This document shows positions 1 through 8,387 of a stretch of DNA of 64,000 nt, one piece after another. Under the pieces are notes generated by a model. The model did not search any database. It was not told where the DNA came from and saw nothing but the letters and a program-made list of their open reading frames with translations. This stretch comes from Desulfomicrobium apsheronum (lineage in GTDB: Bacteria; Desulfobacterota; Desulfovibrionia; Desulfovibrionales; Desulfomicrobiaceae), in assembly GCF_900114115.1 (NCBI RefSeq), contig NZ_FORX01000001.1:248001-312000 (forward strand), in the 5' to 3' direction. Position numbers and translations under genes: made by a program. Within the stretch, counting starts at the first letter, position 1; every line of letters begins with the position of its first letter.

Positions 1-1
1 T

Positions 2-1774
2 CTGCGCCTACCCGAAGGAGGGTTGGTTTTTGGCATTCTGGCTACCGCAGGTTTAGGTTTTTTGGTTCGTACCCGCCTGGGGTTTTGCGATACTGACATC
101 GTGAATCTCATTTTTCCCGTGGCCATGGTCAGCACACTTGCTCTTTGGCTCGATGGAATGGACTCGGCGAATCGGACGGAGGATGCGGCACGACGGTACA
201 AGCAGATGGGCTGGGCTTTGCTGGTGGGCATATTGGGTAAAATGTCGGTTTATGTGTATCCCGGCAGTTCGAGCATTCTTCTGCCCGCGTTCGGGTTGGC
301 GGTTTTGATTGGGCTCTGGCGGTCGCATCGCGAAGACCGTTTCTTACTGGGCAATGGGTTACTACTTATTTTCGCGGTGCTTTTTGCTGGCTGGCAAGGT
401 GGTCTGCTGGTCGGAGCCTGGGCCATCTGGGTGATGATCAAAAAAGATATGCCCGCTGGCGTTCAGTTTGGCGGAATTGCGGTTCTGTTTGTGGCGGTTA
501 TTTTCCTTGGGAACTTTTTTGAGATTGTCCAGGCGCTTGTCTACCGCCTCTATCTTTACACCAAGGTAGGCACGCCCGACATGATCAGCAATGCGACGGG
601 CTTCAAACTGCCTGACATCGCCCAAAGCGTCCGCGAGGCTCAAAATCTGGATTGGACCCTGATCGGCCCGCGCTTGGGCGGGAATTGGGTTGTTTTTGTC
701 TTGGGTATGCTTGGCTTCGGTTTTGTGGCCTGGCGTCGTCACGCGCTCCTCGTCTTTTTGCCATTTCTGGCCCTGGGCATCGCTAGCGTGAAGTTTGGAA
801 ATCGCTTCGCGATGTACGGCACTGTCGGTGTCGGCATGGGGTTGGGGCTGGGTCTTAGTGAATTTTTGCAAGTGCTCGGCCAGAGTCAGGGCCGGCGCTG
901 GATTGCGCAATTGGTCATGGCCTGCGTGGTCTTGTGGCCATCAGCCGTTTTCATGCAGGAGGTCGGGCCTGTTCCAGTACTTCCCCGGACCTATGCCGAG
1001 ACGTTCGTGGAATTGCGGGATGCGACTGAGACGGATGCCTTGCTTTGGCAATGGTGGGACTATGGCTATGCTGGACAGTATTATGCCGAAAGGGCGACAT
1101 TTGGAGATGGTTCTCGGCAGTCTGGCCCATGGCTCTATCCCTTGGCTCGTGTGCATTGCGCAGCTTCGCCGCGCGAGGCTGCGCAGCTCATACGCTATTT
1201 CGGGCAGGCCATGCTGGATTCGGGGTCCATGAACAACACGGATGCTCGCACGGCTTTGTTTAGAGGCAATCCTGTTACCGAAATCCGCGAAATGGATCTT
1301 GCTCAGGCGCAAAAGTTTTTGTCCGACCTTGTCGTGGATGATGCGAATTGGCCCACGACCATGCCTAATTATTTCATTGTTTCCTGGGAGAACCTGCGCT
1401 TGGCGTCCTGGATCAGCTACTATGGAAACTGGGATATTGCCTCCGGAACCAGCGCGCCGGGCAAGATTCAGCAAGTGCGCGGCGAGGTTCGTATGGATTC
1501 GGCAGCAGGCACGTTAGTGGTTGGCGGCAAGTCAACGCTCCTTGATTCCATGGACGTAGTGGAGGATTCCGGAACAAGGCATTTCGAGTGGCCCAACGGG
1601 ACGGGGATGCATGTTGTCGTCAATCAGATGTCCCGTCAGGTTTTTCTGATGGACGCCAAGATGTACCGGTCCATGATGGTGCAGATGCTGCTTCGCCCGG
1701 CATCGGATTTTGCGGAGGAATTCACCCTGGTCGTGGACAATTCTCCGTGGACCAGAACATATAAGGTGCGGTAG
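2..1774 (+). CDS. pglB: PglB/STT3-type oligosaccharyltransferase (5' end outside window)
   Basis: Membrane oligosaccharyltransferase that would move a lipid-linked glycan onto Asn of periplasmic proteins. The frame is open from the window edge, so the N-terminus, including the first external-loop DxD motif, is missing. About 583 residues are visible against roughly 700 in Campylobacter PglB. Seen: the second metal-site motif GFCDTDIVNLIFP near the start, many hydrophobic helices, a segment SVREAQNLDW resembling the external-loop glutamate region, GNRFAMY resembling the sequon-binding arginine region, and the family signature WWDYG encoded at 1052-1066 followed by a soluble C-terminal domain ending SPWTRTYKVR. 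Nucleotide-sugar and flippase genes lie downstream, which fits a glycosylation locus. PglB homologues with N-glycosylating activity are known in Desulfovibrio. Acceptor and glycan here are unknown. Confidence 0.88.
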   Translation: MRLPEGGLVFGILATAGLGFLVRTRLGFCDTDIVNLIFPVAMVSTLALWLDGMDSANRTEDAARRYKQMGWALLVGILGKMSVYVYPGSSSILLPAFGLAVLIGLWRSHREDRFLLGNGLLLIFAVLFAGWQGGLLVGAWAIWVMIKKDMPAGVQFGGIAVLFVAVIFLGNFFEIVQALVYRLYLYTKVGTPDMISNATGFKLPDIAQSVREAQNLDWTLIGPRLGGNWVVFVLGMLGFGFVAWRRHALLVFLPFLALGIASVKFGNRFAMYGTVGVGMGLGLGLSEFLQVLGQSQGRRWIAQLVMACVVLWPSAVFMQEVGPVPVLPRTYAETFVELRDATETDALLWQWWDYGYAGQYYAERATFGDGSRQSGPWLYPLARVHCAASPREAAQLIRYFGQAMLDSGSMNNTDARTALFRGNPVTEIREMDLAQAQKFLSDLVVDDANWPTTMPNYFIVSWENLRLASWISYYGNWDIASGTSAPGKIQQVRGEVRMDSAAGTLVVGGKSTLLDSMDVVEDSGTRHFEWPNGTGMHVVVNQMSRQVFLMDAKMYRSMMVQMLLRPASDFAEEFTLVVDNSPWTRTYKVR

Positions 1775-1817
1775 TGGGTCCGGTTTACGTCTCTTAAATG
1801 ATTTGTAGGCGCGATTG

Positions 1818-1846
1818 TTGACAGCGTAAGGAATAATCCTTACTTT
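1818..1846 (+). promoter_or_regulatory. Probable promoter of the prlF-yhaV operon
   Basis: A perfect -35 hexamer TTGACA (1818-1823) is followed after 17 bp by TACTTT (1841-1846), a weak -10. A purine-rich Shine-Dalgarno GGGAGA (1861-1866) precedes the ATG at 1874. The spacer holds an inverted repeat, listed separately. Confidence 0.55.
1826..1843. promoter_or_regulatory. Inverted repeat in promoter spacer, likely autoregulatory operator
   Basis: GTAAGGA and TCCTTAC form a perfect 7-bp inverted repeat with a 4-bp spacer. It covers the region between -35 and -10 and touches the -10. PrlF-type antitoxins have an AbrB-like DNA-binding domain and repress their own operon, so this is the natural candidate operator. 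Binding is inferred. Confidence 0.5.
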
Positions 1847-1873
1847 GCGTCTAAACAATCGGGAGAACGTTCC

Positions 1874-2188
1874 ATGAACACCATTCACGAAGTGGCGACG
1901 GTGACCTCGAAAGGTCAGATCACGCTGCCTAAGTCCATTCGGCAGGCCCTGGGAGTCGGTTTCGGAGGTAAGGTGTCCTTCAGGCTGCGCGGAGACGAGG
2001 TCGTCGTCTCACGCAGCGAGGAGGCCGAGCACGAGGATCTGGCTATTGTCCGTTTTCTGGCGCTTCTGGAAAGGGACATCGAAGCCGGGCGCAATATCCG
2101 GCCTCTTCCCGGAAAGCTTGCGGAGAGCATGGCCGCGGCCCTGGACCTTCCTGTCGATGAAGACATCCAGGGCGATGTGGAGCTATGA
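1874..2188 (+). CDS. prlF: PrlF-family antitoxin (AbrB/MazE swapped-hairpin fold)
   Basis: Small DNA-binding antitoxin of a type II toxin-antitoxin pair, 104 residues. The N-terminal part carries the SpoVT/AbrB-like sequence TSKGQITLPKSIRQALG followed by a strand-rich stretch (KVSFRLRGDEVVVS). The acidic C-terminal half (DLPVDEDIQGDVEL) is the expected toxin-neutralising part. Its stop codon overlaps the next start as ATGA (2185-2188), so antitoxin and toxin are translationally coupled. The length and the neighbouring YhaV support PrlF rather than a generic AbrB regulator. The operon is likely self-repressed through the inverted repeat in its promoter. Confidence 0.88.
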   Translation: MNTIHEVATVTSKGQITLPKSIRQALGVGFGGKVSFRLRGDEVVVSRSEEAEHEDLAIVRFLALLERDIEAGRNIRPLPGKLAESMAAALDLPVDEDIQGDVEL

Positions 2189-2637
2189 TTGAAAATCATG
2201 GCAGGAAACTGTTTTTCCACGAATGCATGCTGGAGCAGATGGAAAGGCTGGAGGCGGCGGCGGTAAGGGCCAGGCGAAGTGACCCTGAAGGTTATGCGTC
2301 CAACGCCAATGTGAAACTTTTTACAGCGGTTTCCCGCCTCGTCTCCGAGACGATTCCTTCCGATCCGTCGCGTCCAGAGTATCGCCTCGGGATGACCATG
2401 GGGGCCGCCTTCCGGCATTGGCGCAGGGCCAAGATCGGAAGGCGGTTTCGCGTTTTTTTCCGGTACGATTCCGCGTCCCGCGTGATCGTCTTCGTCTGGA
2501 TCAACGACGAACAGACCCTGCGCTGCGCTGGCGGCCGGTCCGACCCGTATGTGGTGTTCGGCAAAATGCTGTCGCGCGGCCATCCGCCGGATGAATGGAA
2601 TGCCCTCCTGGCCGCCTCCAAGTCAGAGGAGCGTTGA
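2185..2637 (+). CDS. yhaV: YhaV-family toxin (ribonuclease)
   Basis: Toxin partner of PrlF, 150 residues, the usual YhaV length. YhaV is a RelE-superfamily mRNA endonuclease that stops growth when free of antitoxin. The sequence follows the E. coli YhaV layout: FRHWRRAKIGRRFRVFFRY, then VIVFVWINDEQTLR, then VFGKMLSRGHPPDEWNALL near the C-terminus, with the RGHPP motif clearly visible. It overlaps prlF by four bases. The pair sits inside a glycan biosynthesis locus, probably a mobile or stabilising insertion. It looks intact with no frameshift. Activity is inferred from the family. Confidence 0.9.
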   Translation: MIENHGRKLFFHECMLEQMERLEAAAVRARRSDPEGYASNANVKLFTAVSRLVSETIPSDPSRPEYRLGMTMGAAFRHWRRAKIGRRFRVFFRYDSASRVIVFVWINDEQTLRCAGGRSDPYVVFGKMLSRGHPPDEWNALLAASKSEER

Positions 2638-2692
2638 GTTGCGAAAGGGATGTCCGGCGCAAGATGATTTGCCTGTCTGTGGGAGGGGTCGG

Positions 2693-3667
2693 ATGAGCGC
2701 TTCATTCCCCAAGCGCGCCCTGGTCACCGGCGCGTCAGGGTTTATCGGTCGCGCCTTGTGCCTGGAACTGACAAACCGGGACTGGGATGTCGCGGCCATG
2801 CTGCGAAGGCCGCAGACCGGGCCGTGGGGGCATGTGCTGGAATGCGACTTGGGCCGGGATGAGATCGATCCTCAAAATCTTGACGGCGTGGACACGATCT
2901 TCCATCTGGCGGGAAAGGCGCATACGCGCGCTAGAAATGCCGCCGAGAAGGCCGAATACGAAGCCGTGCATGTGCACGGTACCCGTTCGCTGCTGCGTGC
3001 CGCCAGGCAAGCCGGAGTACGCGCTTGCGTACTTCTGAGTTCAGTCAAGGCCATGGGCGAGGGCGGGGTTGAGGCCTGGGATGAGTCTACACCATGTTCC
3101 CCACAGAATCCTTATGGCATCACAAAGCTCGCAGCCGAGCGTATCGTGCTCGAAGAACTCCCGCTATCTTGCTCGGTGGTTCTGAGGCCTACCCTCGTTT
3201 ATGGTGCCGGGAGCAAGGGCAACCTTGATCTGATGATCCGCGCCGTGCAAAAGGGAGTGTTTCCGTCCGTGGCCTTTCCTGCCAACGGACGTTCCATGAT
3301 TCATGTGCAGGATGTCGTTCAGGCTTGCCTGCTTGCGGCGACAAACCCTGCTGCATGCGGGCAGGTTTATGTTCTCACCGATGGCAACGAGTATTCGACA
3401 AAAGAGATGCTGGCCTGGATTCACGAAGCTTTGGGTAAAAAAAACGGTCTTTTCCTCCCTTTTGGTGCGCTGGAAGTCTTGGCCGCTCTTGGTGACATAG
3501 CGGAGCGCTTCGGAATCCGTTCTCCATTCAATCGGGACCGGTTGGACAAGCTGGCTGGCTCGGCTCGCTATTCCAATGCAAAAATTTGCCGTGAACTGGA
3601 GTTTGCCCCATCCTGGGATTTGCGCAGAGGTATCAATGAAATGGTCGAAGGGTTGAGGCGCAAGTGA
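2693..3667 (+). CDS. NAD-dependent nucleotide-sugar epimerase/reductase (extended SDR, WbpK/WbpV-like)
   Basis: Extended short-chain dehydrogenase acting on a UDP-sugar, 324 residues. Start chosen at ATG 2693 because a strong GGGAGGGG Shine-Dalgarno lies at 2681-2688 and the Rossmann strand begins there. The open frame upstream reads through yhaV. Seen: VTGASGFIG (Gly-rich NAD loop, about residues 11-19), DTIFHLAGKAHT, and the catalytic pair Tyr141-x3-Lys145 in NPYGITK. Followed with a TGATG junction by a WbpL-like transferase and then a WbpM-like dehydratase, the order of the Pseudomonas wbpK/V-wbpL-wbpM genes. The likely job is reduction or epimerisation of the 4-keto-6-deoxy UDP-HexNAc made by the dehydratase. 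Exact sugar unknown. Confidence 0.8.
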   Translation: MSASFPKRALVTGASGFIGRALCLELTNRDWDVAAMLRRPQTGPWGHVLECDLGRDEIDPQNLDGVDTIFHLAGKAHTRARNAAEKAEYEAVHVHGTRSLLRAARQAGVRACVLLSSVKAMGEGGVEAWDESTPCSPQNPYGITKLAAERIVLEELPLSCSVVLRPTLVYGAGSKGNLDLMIRAVQKGVFPSVAFPANGRSMIHVQDVVQACLLAATNPAACGQVYVLTDGNEYSTKEMLAWIHEALGKKNGLFLPFGALEVLAALGDIAERFGIRSPFNRDRLDKLAGSARYSNAKICRELEFAPSWDLRRGINEMVEGLRRK

Positions 3668-4650
3668 TGGGGAATATACTGTATTTATTTGCGGGAGTAT
3701 TGCTGAGCATTCCCTGCTGCATCCTGATTCCCCGTTTTTTGACCCGAGCGGGTTTTCTGGACATGCCGGGGGAACGCAGCTCCCATGTCAGGCCCACGCC
3801 AAAGGGTGGTGGCGTGGGCTTTGTACTGGCCTTTGCTTGGGTCGGTCTTGCGGTTGGGTTGCCCTCGTTCTTCTGGCTTCCGATCGTGGCCTTGGCGGTT
3901 TTGAGTTTCGTCAACGACCTGCGCAGTATTTCCGCCGGAACGAGGTTGATTGCACAGTTTGCGGCCGCTTTGTTCGTCTTGGGCAGTGCATGGTGGACGG
4001 GTCTTGTGTCTTGGCCTGTCTTGGCGCTTTTTCCCGCGTTTTTTTTCGTGGTCGGCACGACCAATTGCTACAATTTCATGGATGGAATCAATGGATTGGC
4101 CGGAATCACCGGTCTGATCGCCTTTGCGTGTCTCTTGACCTTTGGAGAAATGGCGGTTTCCCTGCCTGATTTCACGTATCCGACAATGGCGGTAATCGGT
4201 GCAATCCTGGCTTTTTTGCCATTCAATCTGCCGCGAGCCCGGCTTTTCATGGGCGACGTGGGCAGCATCTTCCTGGGTTTTCTTTTTGCGGTGATCGTCT
4301 GTCTGCTGGCTCGCTCACGGACAGACTTTCTCGTTTTCGCGTCCTTTCTGTTCCCATTCTATGCGGATGAGGCTGTGACTGTGGTTGAGCGATTGTGGCG
4401 CGGCGAATCGCTCCTTGCACCGCATCGAAGGCATCTGTATCAGTTTCTGGCCAACGAGCACGGAATTGCGCATTGGAAAGTGAGCACGGCTTACGGAGTG
4501 ATCCAGATTTTGGTGGCTTCGCTGGTGGTGATCGGAGGCGCGCATGGCTTTTGGTCTGTGCTGGGTATTGATGTCGTCCTGCTGCTACTATGGGCGGCGA
4601 TTCACTGTTTTTTCAAACGAAAATTTTATTTCGAACACAAGGATAGCTGA
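3667..4650 (+). CDS. WecA/WbpL-family undecaprenyl-phosphate sugar-1-phosphate transferase
   Basis: Integral membrane enzyme that starts a glycan by moving HexNAc-1-phosphate from UDP-sugar to undecaprenyl phosphate, 327 residues from ATG 3667. GTG 3664 is an alternative start that overlaps the previous stop. Seen: about ten hydrophobic helices, GERSSHVRPTPKGGG in the first cytoplasmic loop, the metal/catalytic signature NFMDGINGLAG at about residues 136-146, the second signature GDVGS with Asp197, and a His-rich loop APHRRHLYQ typical of the WecA/WbpL group. Stop and next start overlap (TGATG), so it is co-translated with the dehydratase. Substrate is probably a 6-deoxy HexNAc such as FucNAc or QuiNAc, inferred from neighbours. 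Confidence 0.88.
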   Translation: MGNILYLFAGVLLSIPCCILIPRFLTRAGFLDMPGERSSHVRPTPKGGGVGFVLAFAWVGLAVGLPSFFWLPIVALAVLSFVNDLRSISAGTRLIAQFAAALFVLGSAWWTGLVSWPVLALFPAFFFVVGTTNCYNFMDGINGLAGITGLIAFACLLTFGEMAVSLPDFTYPTMAVIGAILAFLPFNLPRARLFMGDVGSIFLGFLFAVIVCLLARSRTDFLVFASFLFPFYADEAVTVVERLWRGESLLAPHRRHLYQFLANEHGIAHWKVSTAYGVIQILVASLVVIGGAHGFWSVLGIDVVLLLLWAAIHCFFKRKFYFEHKDS

Positions 4651-6599
4651 TGGAATTATCTCAAATTTTCAACTATTTGCTGAAAAAGAGAAATCTATTC
4701 CTAATGCTTGCAGGAGAGTCCGCTCTTTTTGGACTGGCTTTACTCATATCTTACTCCCTTCGTTTTGAGTTTGACATTCCCGAGCCTTTTTTGAGGCAAA
4801 TGTTCTCCCTTCTGCCTGTAGTAGTGGCTTTGAAAATCGGTTTTTTCTGGATGACCGGCCTTTATCGCGGCATGTGGCGTTATACTGGGCTACCCGACCT
4901 CTGGAAGATCGGCCGGGCCGTTTTCATGGCTGAGGCGGCGATGATTCTTTATGTTGCATATATTTCGCATTTTCGGGGGTATCCCCGCTCGGTTTTTATC
5001 CTGGATGCGCTTTTGGCGTTTGTTTTCGCCTGTGGCGCGCGGGTGCTGATCCGGTCTTTGTATGAGATAACGTCAAAACCCGGTGAGTGGCGGAACGTGT
5101 TTCTGCCGGATAATTTTTGCGCTTCGTCTTCAGGCACGCGAGTTCTTGTCATTGGCGCTGACGACGATGGCGCGCGCATTGCCAAGGAAATACTGGAAGT
5201 ACGCAATTCCGGTTTGCGTCTCGCGGGATTTGTCGACAATAATCCCGATCGGATTGGAAGGAGAATTCATGGCTTGCCGGTTTATGGCCCTCTTGAGGAT
5301 TTGCCCCGTGTGGCAGCCATGGCTTGCGCGCAGGAGGTGCTGGTCAGTGCCGGACAGCAAGGGGCGCGACTGCGTCAGATCATGAAGGCTTGCGAGGCGG
5401 CCCAACTCGGCATCAAGAAACTGCCAGCCCTGGCGGATATTGCCAGTGGCAAGGTTTCGATCAAATCGCTGCGGGACGTGCGTTACGAGGATTTGCTTGG
5501 TCGCGAGGAAGTGCGGCTCGACGAAGAGGAGATTAAGGGCTACCTGCGGGACAAGGTTGTCCTGGTTACAGGTGCCGGCGGATCCATCGGTTCCGAGCTT
5601 TGTCGTCAGATCATTCGGTTTGAGCCTCGCCAGTTGGTTCTTTTTGATGCCGGCGAAGAAAATTTGTATTCAATCGAGATGGAACTGCTGCACCAGCACG
5701 GTTTTACCCGTTATGTCACGGTGCTGGGGCAGGTGCAGGATGCGTCCTTGATTGACGCCGTTTTCAGTACTCATTCGCCACAGGCTGTATTCCATGCCGC
5801 AGCATACAAGCATGTGCCCATGCTTGAATGCAATCCTTGGCAGGCTGTGACCAACAACATCATTGGCTCCCGTACGGTCATGGATGCTTCGGCCAGGCAC
5901 AAGGCTGAGCGTTTTGTCCTCGTGTCTACCGACAAAGCCGTGCGCCCGACGAATGTCATGGGCGCATCCAAGCGTGTCGCGGAGCTTATCATGCATGGAT
6001 ACCAAGGCGGCCCGACAAAGTTCATGGCTGTGCGATTCGGCAACGTGCTTGGCTCATCAGGTTCGGTCATCCCTCTTTTCAGAGCTCAAATAGAGCGCGG
6101 CGGCCCCGTCACGGTCACCGATCGGGAGGTGACCCGATATTTCATGACCATTCCGGAAGCGGCGCAGCTTATCGTTCAGGCGGGAGCGTTGGGGCGTGGA
6201 GGGGAAATTTTCATTTTGAAAATGGGCCAGCCAGTGCGCATCGCCGATCTTGCCCGAGACCTGATTGTTCTTTCAGGCAAGGACCCGGCGGAAATCAAGA
6301 TCAAGTTCACGGGGCTTCGCCCCGGTGAGAAGCTCTATGAGGAGCTGATCACCGAGGGTGAGGGCATTGTTGAGACCGGGCATGAGAAGATTATGGTGCT
6401 GGCGGCCAGCGTTATGAACGGCCTCTCGGATGAACAGTATCGCTCCCGACTTGAAGAGCTGCTCTGCGAATTGGAAAGTCAGGGGGCGCAATTCATGGGC
6501 GAAGAGGTTAAAAAAATACTCGGCCGCATAGTCCCTGAATATTGCGCGGATGGAAATTGCAATTCAGCCGTCTGCGGTTGCGTTCTGACGGAAAAATAA
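4650..6599 (+). CDS. Membrane nucleotide-sugar 4,6-dehydratase (WbpM/PglF/CapD family)
   Basis: Converts UDP-GlcNAc to a 4-keto-6-deoxy sugar, the first step towards FucNAc, QuiNAc or bacillosamine. 649 residues with the full-length WbpM layout: four hydrophobic helices in the first ~130 residues, a first Rossmann-like domain with VLVIGADDDGARIA, and the catalytic SDR domain starting at VTGAGGSIGSE (glycine loop near residue 308). The usual Tyr of YxxxK is replaced by Met437 with Lys441 in VMGASKR, after STDKAVRPTN. This Ser-Asp-Lys / Met-x3-Lys pattern is characteristic of WbpM/FlaA1. It ends the plus-strand glycan operon and converges with the flippase gene 18 bp away. Confidence 0.9.
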   Translation: MELSQIFNYLLKKRNLFLMLAGESALFGLALLISYSLRFEFDIPEPFLRQMFSLLPVVVALKIGFFWMTGLYRGMWRYTGLPDLWKIGRAVFMAEAAMILYVAYISHFRGYPRSVFILDALLAFVFACGARVLIRSLYEITSKPGEWRNVFLPDNFCASSSGTRVLVIGADDDGARIAKEILEVRNSGLRLAGFVDNNPDRIGRRIHGLPVYGPLEDLPRVAAMACAQEVLVSAGQQGARLRQIMKACEAAQLGIKKLPALADIASGKVSIKSLRDVRYEDLLGREEVRLDEEEIKGYLRDKVVLVTGAGGSIGSELCRQIIRFEPRQLVLFDAGEENLYSIEMELLHQHGFTRYVTVLGQVQDASLIDAVFSTHSPQAVFHAAAYKHVPMLECNPWQAVTNNIIGSRTVMDASARHKAERFVLVSTDKAVRPTNVMGASKRVAELIMHGYQGGPTKFMAVRFGNVLGSSGSVIPLFRAQIERGGPVTVTDREVTRYFMTIPEAAQLIVQAGALGRGGEIFILKMGQPVRIADLARDLIVLSGKDPAEIKIKFTGLRPGEKLYEELITEGEGIVETGHEKIMVLAASVMNGLSDEQYRSRLEELLCELESQGAQFMGEEVKKILGRIVPEYCADGNCNSAVCGCVLTEK

Positions 6600-6617
6600 G
6601 AACTTTCGAGAATTCTC

Positions 6618-8384
6618 TTAATCTTCTGGCTGAGCCTGAAACTGAAGCGTGTAAAGCCGGTTGTAGATCGGACATTTTTCCAACAACTGCTGATGGTTGC
6701 CCACTGATTTGATCTGCCCCCCATCCATGACCACGATTTTGTCGGCCGTGAGGATTGTCGACAGGCGATGAGCGATGATCAGACTTGTTCTGCCCGCCAT
6801 CAGGTTTTCCAGCGCCTTCTGGACAATCCGCTCGGATTCCGTGTCCAGAGCCGATGTCGCCTCGTCGAGGATCAACAATGACGGGTCCTTCATTATGGCT
6901 CTGGCGATGGTCAGACGCTGCTTTTGTCCGCCTGAGAGCTTTACTCCCTTTTCTCCGACTATCGTGTCATAGCCCTGCGGCAGTTCCATGATGAAGTCAT
7001 GGGCATAGGCCGCTTTGGCCGCCTGCTCAACCACCTGCTGATCCAGTTCCGGTCGACCGTAGGCGATGTTGTCCCGCACTGAAAGATTGAAAAGAAATGG
7101 ATCCTGCGAAACAATGCCGATGCCTGTGCGCAGGCTGGACAAGGTGTAATCCTTCAAGGGGAGGCCGTTTAAGCGGATGACTCCCTGCTGGCAGTCGTGA
7201 AAACGGGGAATCAGATGTATGAGAGATGTTTTTCCTGCCCCGCTCTGGCCAACAAACGCCACCCGCTGGCCTGCCTTGATTTCCAGATTGATGCTTTTGA
7301 GGGCTGGCTCCTGGGTGCCGGGATAGGAAAAAGATACATCCTCAAATGAAAGCGAAGCAAACGGCGGAACATAGACTGTGTCACCGCCAGACTCTTCGAC
7401 CAATTCCCTGGAATCCAGAATCTCAAAAACGCGTTCGGCTCCAGCCATGGCCTGTTGAATGGTGTTGTTGGCCTGGCTTATGGACTTGAAGGGGTCGTAG
7501 AGCATGACCAGTGCTGTCATGAAAGAAAAGAATTCTCCCGGCGTGCTTTTGCCGGCAATGACCTGACTGCCTCCATACCAGATGACCAAGCCAGCGCCGA
7601 CGGCTCCGATCAGCTCCATTATTGGAGATGACAGCTGGTTGTAGACCTTGCCTTTGAGGCCGATACGTAAAAGTTTAGAGCTTGCCTCGCTGAACTTTTC
7701 CTTTTCCATGTCCTCAGTGGCGAAGGCCTTGACCACGCGCAGGCCATTGAAGCTTTCCTGCATGTATGAAGAGATATCCGCAATCTTGGCCTGATAGTTT
7801 CGTCCCACTTTTCTCAGTTTTTTTCCAAAATAGATCACTGGATAAACAGCCAAGGGGAAGACCAGGCAAGCCCAAAATGCAAGCTGCGCATCCCGGTAGA
7901 TGAGGAGGGCCACCAACCCGACCATGGTCAGGCTGTGCTGGATGATCCTGATCAGTTCCGGCAGGCTTGAGCTGATCAGATTAACGTCGCTGATGATCCG
8001 GGACATGAGCATGCCGACACGTGTTTCCCCGAAAAAATCCACCGGTAGGCAAATTATCTTTGCGAAAAGTTCATACCGAAGCCGCTCCAGCACTTTAAGT
8101 CCGCAATAGGACATGAGGTATTTTTGAACGAAAAGTCCCACACCTTTACCCAGGAAGAGCGCCACAAGCATGATGGGAAGCAGCATGAGCGAAGAGCGAT
8201 CCTTGTCGATAAAGATCTTGTCCAGAGCGGGCTGGACAAGATAGGCCGCCCCAGCGGTGCACAATGCTACCAGACCTAGGGCGGCGAAGGACGCGATTAC
8301 AAGCATTTTGTAGGGCGCAAAATAACTCATGCAGCGGCGAAGCAGATGTACGGTTTCATTCTCAAGAAGTTTTGTGATATTCAT
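6618..8384 (-). CDS. ABC transporter flippase, MsbA/PglK-like (fused TMD-NBD)
   Basis: Half-transporter of 588 residues with six N-terminal membrane segments (to about residue 310) and one nucleotide-binding domain. Seen: Walker A GQSGAGKTSL, Q-loop in SQDPFLFNLSV, signature LSGGQKQRL, Walker B LLILDEATSALD and the switch His in IIAHRLST. These features fit exporters that flip lipid A core (MsbA) or a lipid-linked oligosaccharide (PglK) using ATP. The location in a glycan locus that also encodes an oligosaccharyltransferase favours a lipid-linked glycan as substrate, but MsbA itself cannot be excluded from sequence alone. It is the last gene of a minus-strand operon, three bases after the YrbL-like gene. 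Confidence 0.85.
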   Translation of the reverse strand: MNITKLLENETVHLLRRCMSYFAPYKMLVIASFAALGLVALCTAGAAYLVQPALDKIFIDKDRSSLMLLPIMLVALFLGKGVGLFVQKYLMSYCGLKVLERLRYELFAKIICLPVDFFGETRVGMLMSRIISDVNLISSSLPELIRIIQHSLTMVGLVALLIYRDAQLAFWACLVFPLAVYPVIYFGKKLRKVGRNYQAKIADISSYMQESFNGLRVVKAFATEDMEKEKFSEASSKLLRIGLKGKVYNQLSSPIMELIGAVGAGLVIWYGGSQVIAGKSTPGEFFSFMTALVMLYDPFKSISQANNTIQQAMAGAERVFEILDSRELVEESGGDTVYVPPFASLSFEDVSFSYPGTQEPALKSINLEIKAGQRVAFVGQSGAGKTSLIHLIPRFHDCQQGVIRLNGLPLKDYTLSSLRTGIGIVSQDPFLFNLSVRDNIAYGRPELDQQVVEQAAKAAYAHDFIMELPQGYDTIVGEKGVKLSGGQKQRLTIARAIMKDPSLLILDEATSALDTESERIVQKALENLMAGRTSLIIAHRLSTILTADKIVVMDGGQIKSVGNHQQLLEKCPIYNRLYTLQFQAQPED

Positions 8385-8387
8385 AGG

